This document shows, piece after piece, positions 15,308 through 16,508 of a stretch of DNA of 16,508 nucleotides. A program made the translations under genes and the position numbers. Numbering within the stretch: the stretch's first letter is position 1; every line of letters begins with the position of its first letter. The DNA is from Halanaerobiaceae bacterium (GTDB lineage: Bacteria; Bacillota; Halanaerobiia; Halanaerobiales; DTU029): NCBI GenBank assembly GCA_012521855.1, contig JAAYLO010000286.1:1-16508 (forward strand). The letters run 5' to 3'. The notes under the pieces are model-generated. The model worked only from the letters and a program-made list of their open reading frames with translations, was not told the DNA's origin and did no database searches.

Positions 15308-15991
15308 ATGGATAGAAGGTACCTTTTCATAATATGTTTATTTGTAGGAATAATAATCGGTATGGCAGAAAATGAACTGATCATCCCGGTTAATACTGCT
15401 AATAACTCACCCTATTACCATGGAGTCCGGGGTAGAAATCAAATATCCTTGACCATCAATGTGGATTGGGGGGAAGAATATATTCCCGGATTTTTAAAAG
15501 TATTTGAGGAAAAGGGGGTTAAGGTTACCTTTTTTGTTACAGGATATTGGGCTGAAAAAAACAGGGAATTGCTGAAACTGATGGCTGAGAAAGGGCATGA
15601 GATCGGTAATCATGGTTTCAGGCATGCACATTTAAAGAGTCTGTCCAATAATGAATTAATCGAATTAATCAAAAAAAATGAGGAGCTGATTTTTCAAATT
15701 ACCGGCCAGAGAACCGCTTTGTTTGCACCGCCATATGGTGAAGTAGACAGCAGGATAAGCAGTATAGCAGGCAGTATAGGGTATAGTACTATTATGTGGT
15801 CTGCAGATACTGTAGACTGGCAGAGGCCCGCTAAGGAGCTAATAGTTCAGAGGGCTGTTAATAAGATAGATGATGGAGGAATTATCCTGATGCACCCTAC
15901 AGAACCAAGTTTACAGGCCCTTGAAGATATTATAGATATATTGACAAAAAAAGGATATAAATTCGTAAAAGTATCAGAACTGATAAAATAA
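15308..15991 (+). CDS. Degenerate polysaccharide deacetylase, YlxY-like, probable sporulation protein
   Basis: A 227-residue NodB-fold protein with an N-terminal signal or anchor (about 4-19). AAGAGGTG lies 8 bases before the ATG, inside the previous gene. It is clearly a paralogue of that gene (shared TFF-x-x-GYW, E-x-GHEI-x-NH and IILMH blocks). The active site is altered: motif 1 reads TINVDWG (49-55), with Asn51 in place of the catalytic-base Asp, and motif 3 reads APPYG, with Ala140 in place of Arg. The motif 2 histidines (102, 106) and motif 5 His196 remain. The NVDWG-type motif recalls YlxY, a spore-former-specific family encoded just after pnp in B. subtilis. It may be a pseudo-enzyme or have another catalytic arrangement. 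Confidence 0.87.
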   Translation: MDRRYLFIICLFVGIIIGMAENELIIPVNTANNSPYYHGVRGRNQISLTINVDWGEEYIPGFLKVFEEKGVKVTFFVTGYWAEKNRELLKLMAEKGHEIGNHGFRHAHLKSLSNNELIELIKKNEELIFQITGQRTALFAPPYGEVDSRISSIAGSIGYSTIMWSADTVDWQRPAKELIVQRAVNKIDDGGIILMHPTEPSLQALEDIIDILTKKGYKFVKVSELIK

Positions 15992-16004
15992 GCAGAAAAT
16001 ACTT

Positions 16005-16031
16005 TTGAAATAACTTTTTTTATGATAGAAT
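16005..16031 (+). promoter_or_regulatory. Probable promoter for dut
   Basis: TTGAAA (16005-16010) and TAGAAT (16026-16031) are each 5 of 6 to consensus. The 15-nt spacer is short, but TGA before the -10 gives an extended -10 element. The start would be near 16038, about 35 bases before the dut ATG. Confidence 0.5.
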
Positions 16032-16061
16032 AGATATAAATCCGGTAATAAATGGTGTACT

Positions 16062-16067
16062 GAGGTG
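16062..16067 (+). promoter_or_regulatory. Shine-Dalgarno deciding the dut start
   Basis: GAGGTG lies six bases before the ATG at 16074. The in-frame GTG at 16065 is part of the site, so the ATG is preferred and gives a protein beginning MKIEIVKLD. Confidence 0.7.
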
Positions 16068-16073
16068 AAAAAA

Positions 16074-16505
16074 ATGAAAATTGAGATTGTAAAACTGGAC
16101 AGCTCTATGGAATTGCCAAGATACCAGCATCCTGGTGAAGATGCAGGCTTAGATTTACTGTCAGCTGAGAATACAGTTCTTAGAAGCGGGGAGTATAAAT
16201 TAATAAAAACAGGTATCAAAATAGCAATTCCGGAGGGGTATGGGGGCTTTATTTATCCAAGGAGCGGACTGGCACTAAAACACGGCGTAACTGTACTGAA
16301 TGCTGACGGGGTAATTGATCCCGGTTATCGCGGAGAAGTAGGCGTTATTTTAATTAATCATGGGAAAGAAGATTTTCATATAAAAAAGGGTGACCGGATT
16401 GCCCAGTTGATAATACATAAAACCTATGATGTTGAATGGGAAGAAGTAGAGGAGCTTTCCGACAGCAAAAGGGGAAAGGGCGGTTTTGGTCATACCGGTG
16501 TATAG
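16074..16505 (+). CDS. dut: Deoxyuridine 5'-triphosphate nucleotidohydrolase (dUTPase)
   Basis: From the ATG a 143-residue, trimer-type dUTPase that hydrolyses dUTP to dUMP and pyrophosphate, keeping uracil out of DNA and feeding thymidylate synthesis. All five motifs are visible in order: AGLDL (motif 1), PRSGLALK (2), GVIDPGYRGEVGV with the catalytic Asp (3), GDRIAQLII (4) and the glycine-rich RGKGGFGHTG tail (5) that closes over the nucleotide. The length is normal, and the stop lies three bases before the window end. It has its own promoter; what follows is not visible. dut near this position is also seen in other clostridia-like genomes, but no functional tie to the deacetylases is evident. 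Confidence 0.97.
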   Translation: MKIEIVKLDSSMELPRYQHPGEDAGLDLLSAENTVLRSGEYKLIKTGIKIAIPEGYGGFIYPRSGLALKHGVTVLNADGVIDPGYRGEVGVILINHGKEDFHIKKGDRIAQLIIHKTYDVEWEEVEELSDSKRGKGGFGHTGV

Positions 16506-16508
16506 AAC

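Noticed and set aside
1..16508. Mobile elements, CRISPR arrays, tRNA/rRNA genes, toxin-antitoxin or defence genes
   Set aside because: Looked for on both strands. No direct-repeat arrays, transposase motifs, attachment sites or RNA gene signatures were seen, and the content is core chromosomal.

Overview
The window looks like chromosomal DNA from a low-GC, endospore-forming, anaerobic Bacillota. I favour a member near the Halanaerobiales, but that placement rests on general impression of the proteins and is tentative. The supporting evidence is AT-rich, purine-biased coding strands, strong AGGAGG-type ribosome binding sites, the classic rimP-nusA-ylxR-infB-rbfA-truB-ribF-rpsO-pnp gene order, and several cell-wall genes of sporulation or germination families. 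There are no rRNA or tRNA genes, insertion sequences, CRISPR arrays or phage genes, and no gene-free stretch longer than about 220 bases.

Region 1 (1-9640) is a same-strand run of translation and RNA-metabolism genes: the end of rimP, then nusA, ylxR (rnpM), infB, rbfA, nrnA, truB, ribF, rpsO and pnp. The genes are tightly packed, and rbfA/nrnA and nrnA/truB overlap. A good sigma-A type promoter lies over the end of ribF and would start a separate rpsO-pnp transcript with a leader of about 90 nt. That leader can fold and contains a CCTCC that can pair with the rpsO Shine-Dalgarno. A hairpin with a poor U-tract separates rpsO from pnp, and a strong Rho-independent terminator follows pnp. The ylxQ gene, usually found between ylxR and infB in Bacillus, is absent.

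Region 2 (9640-13210) begins with its own extended -10 promoter. It encodes an 823-residue DinG/XPD-type iron-sulphur helicase whose N-terminus is a RadC-like JAB (JAMM metallo-isopeptidase fold) domain. In Bacillus DinG that position holds a DnaQ-like exonuclease. The helicase gene overlaps the next gene by 22 nt; that gene encodes a membrane-anchored or secreted double-LysM protein with a SleB/CwlJ-type cortex hydrolase domain. A terminator follows.

Region 3 (13220-15991) continues the cell-wall theme. A minus-strand N-acetylmuramoyl-L-alanine amidase carries a fused GerMN domain. Across a divergent promoter region lie two tandem polysaccharide deacetylases of the PdaB/YlxY type with altered active-site motifs. 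In known spore-formers an amidase (CwlD) and a deacetylase (PdaA) make muramic-delta-lactam in cortex, and SleB-type enzymes later attack that cortex. The grouping suggests a cortex-modification and germination module, but this is inference.

Region 4 (16000-16508) is a promoter followed by dut, a complete trimeric-type dUTPase ending three bases before the window edge.

The most noteworthy items are the JAB-DinG fusion, its overlap with a cortex hydrolase gene, the amidase-GerMN fusion, the paired canonical/degenerate deacetylases, and the candidate S15 leader. I did not find a convincing wholly new system.
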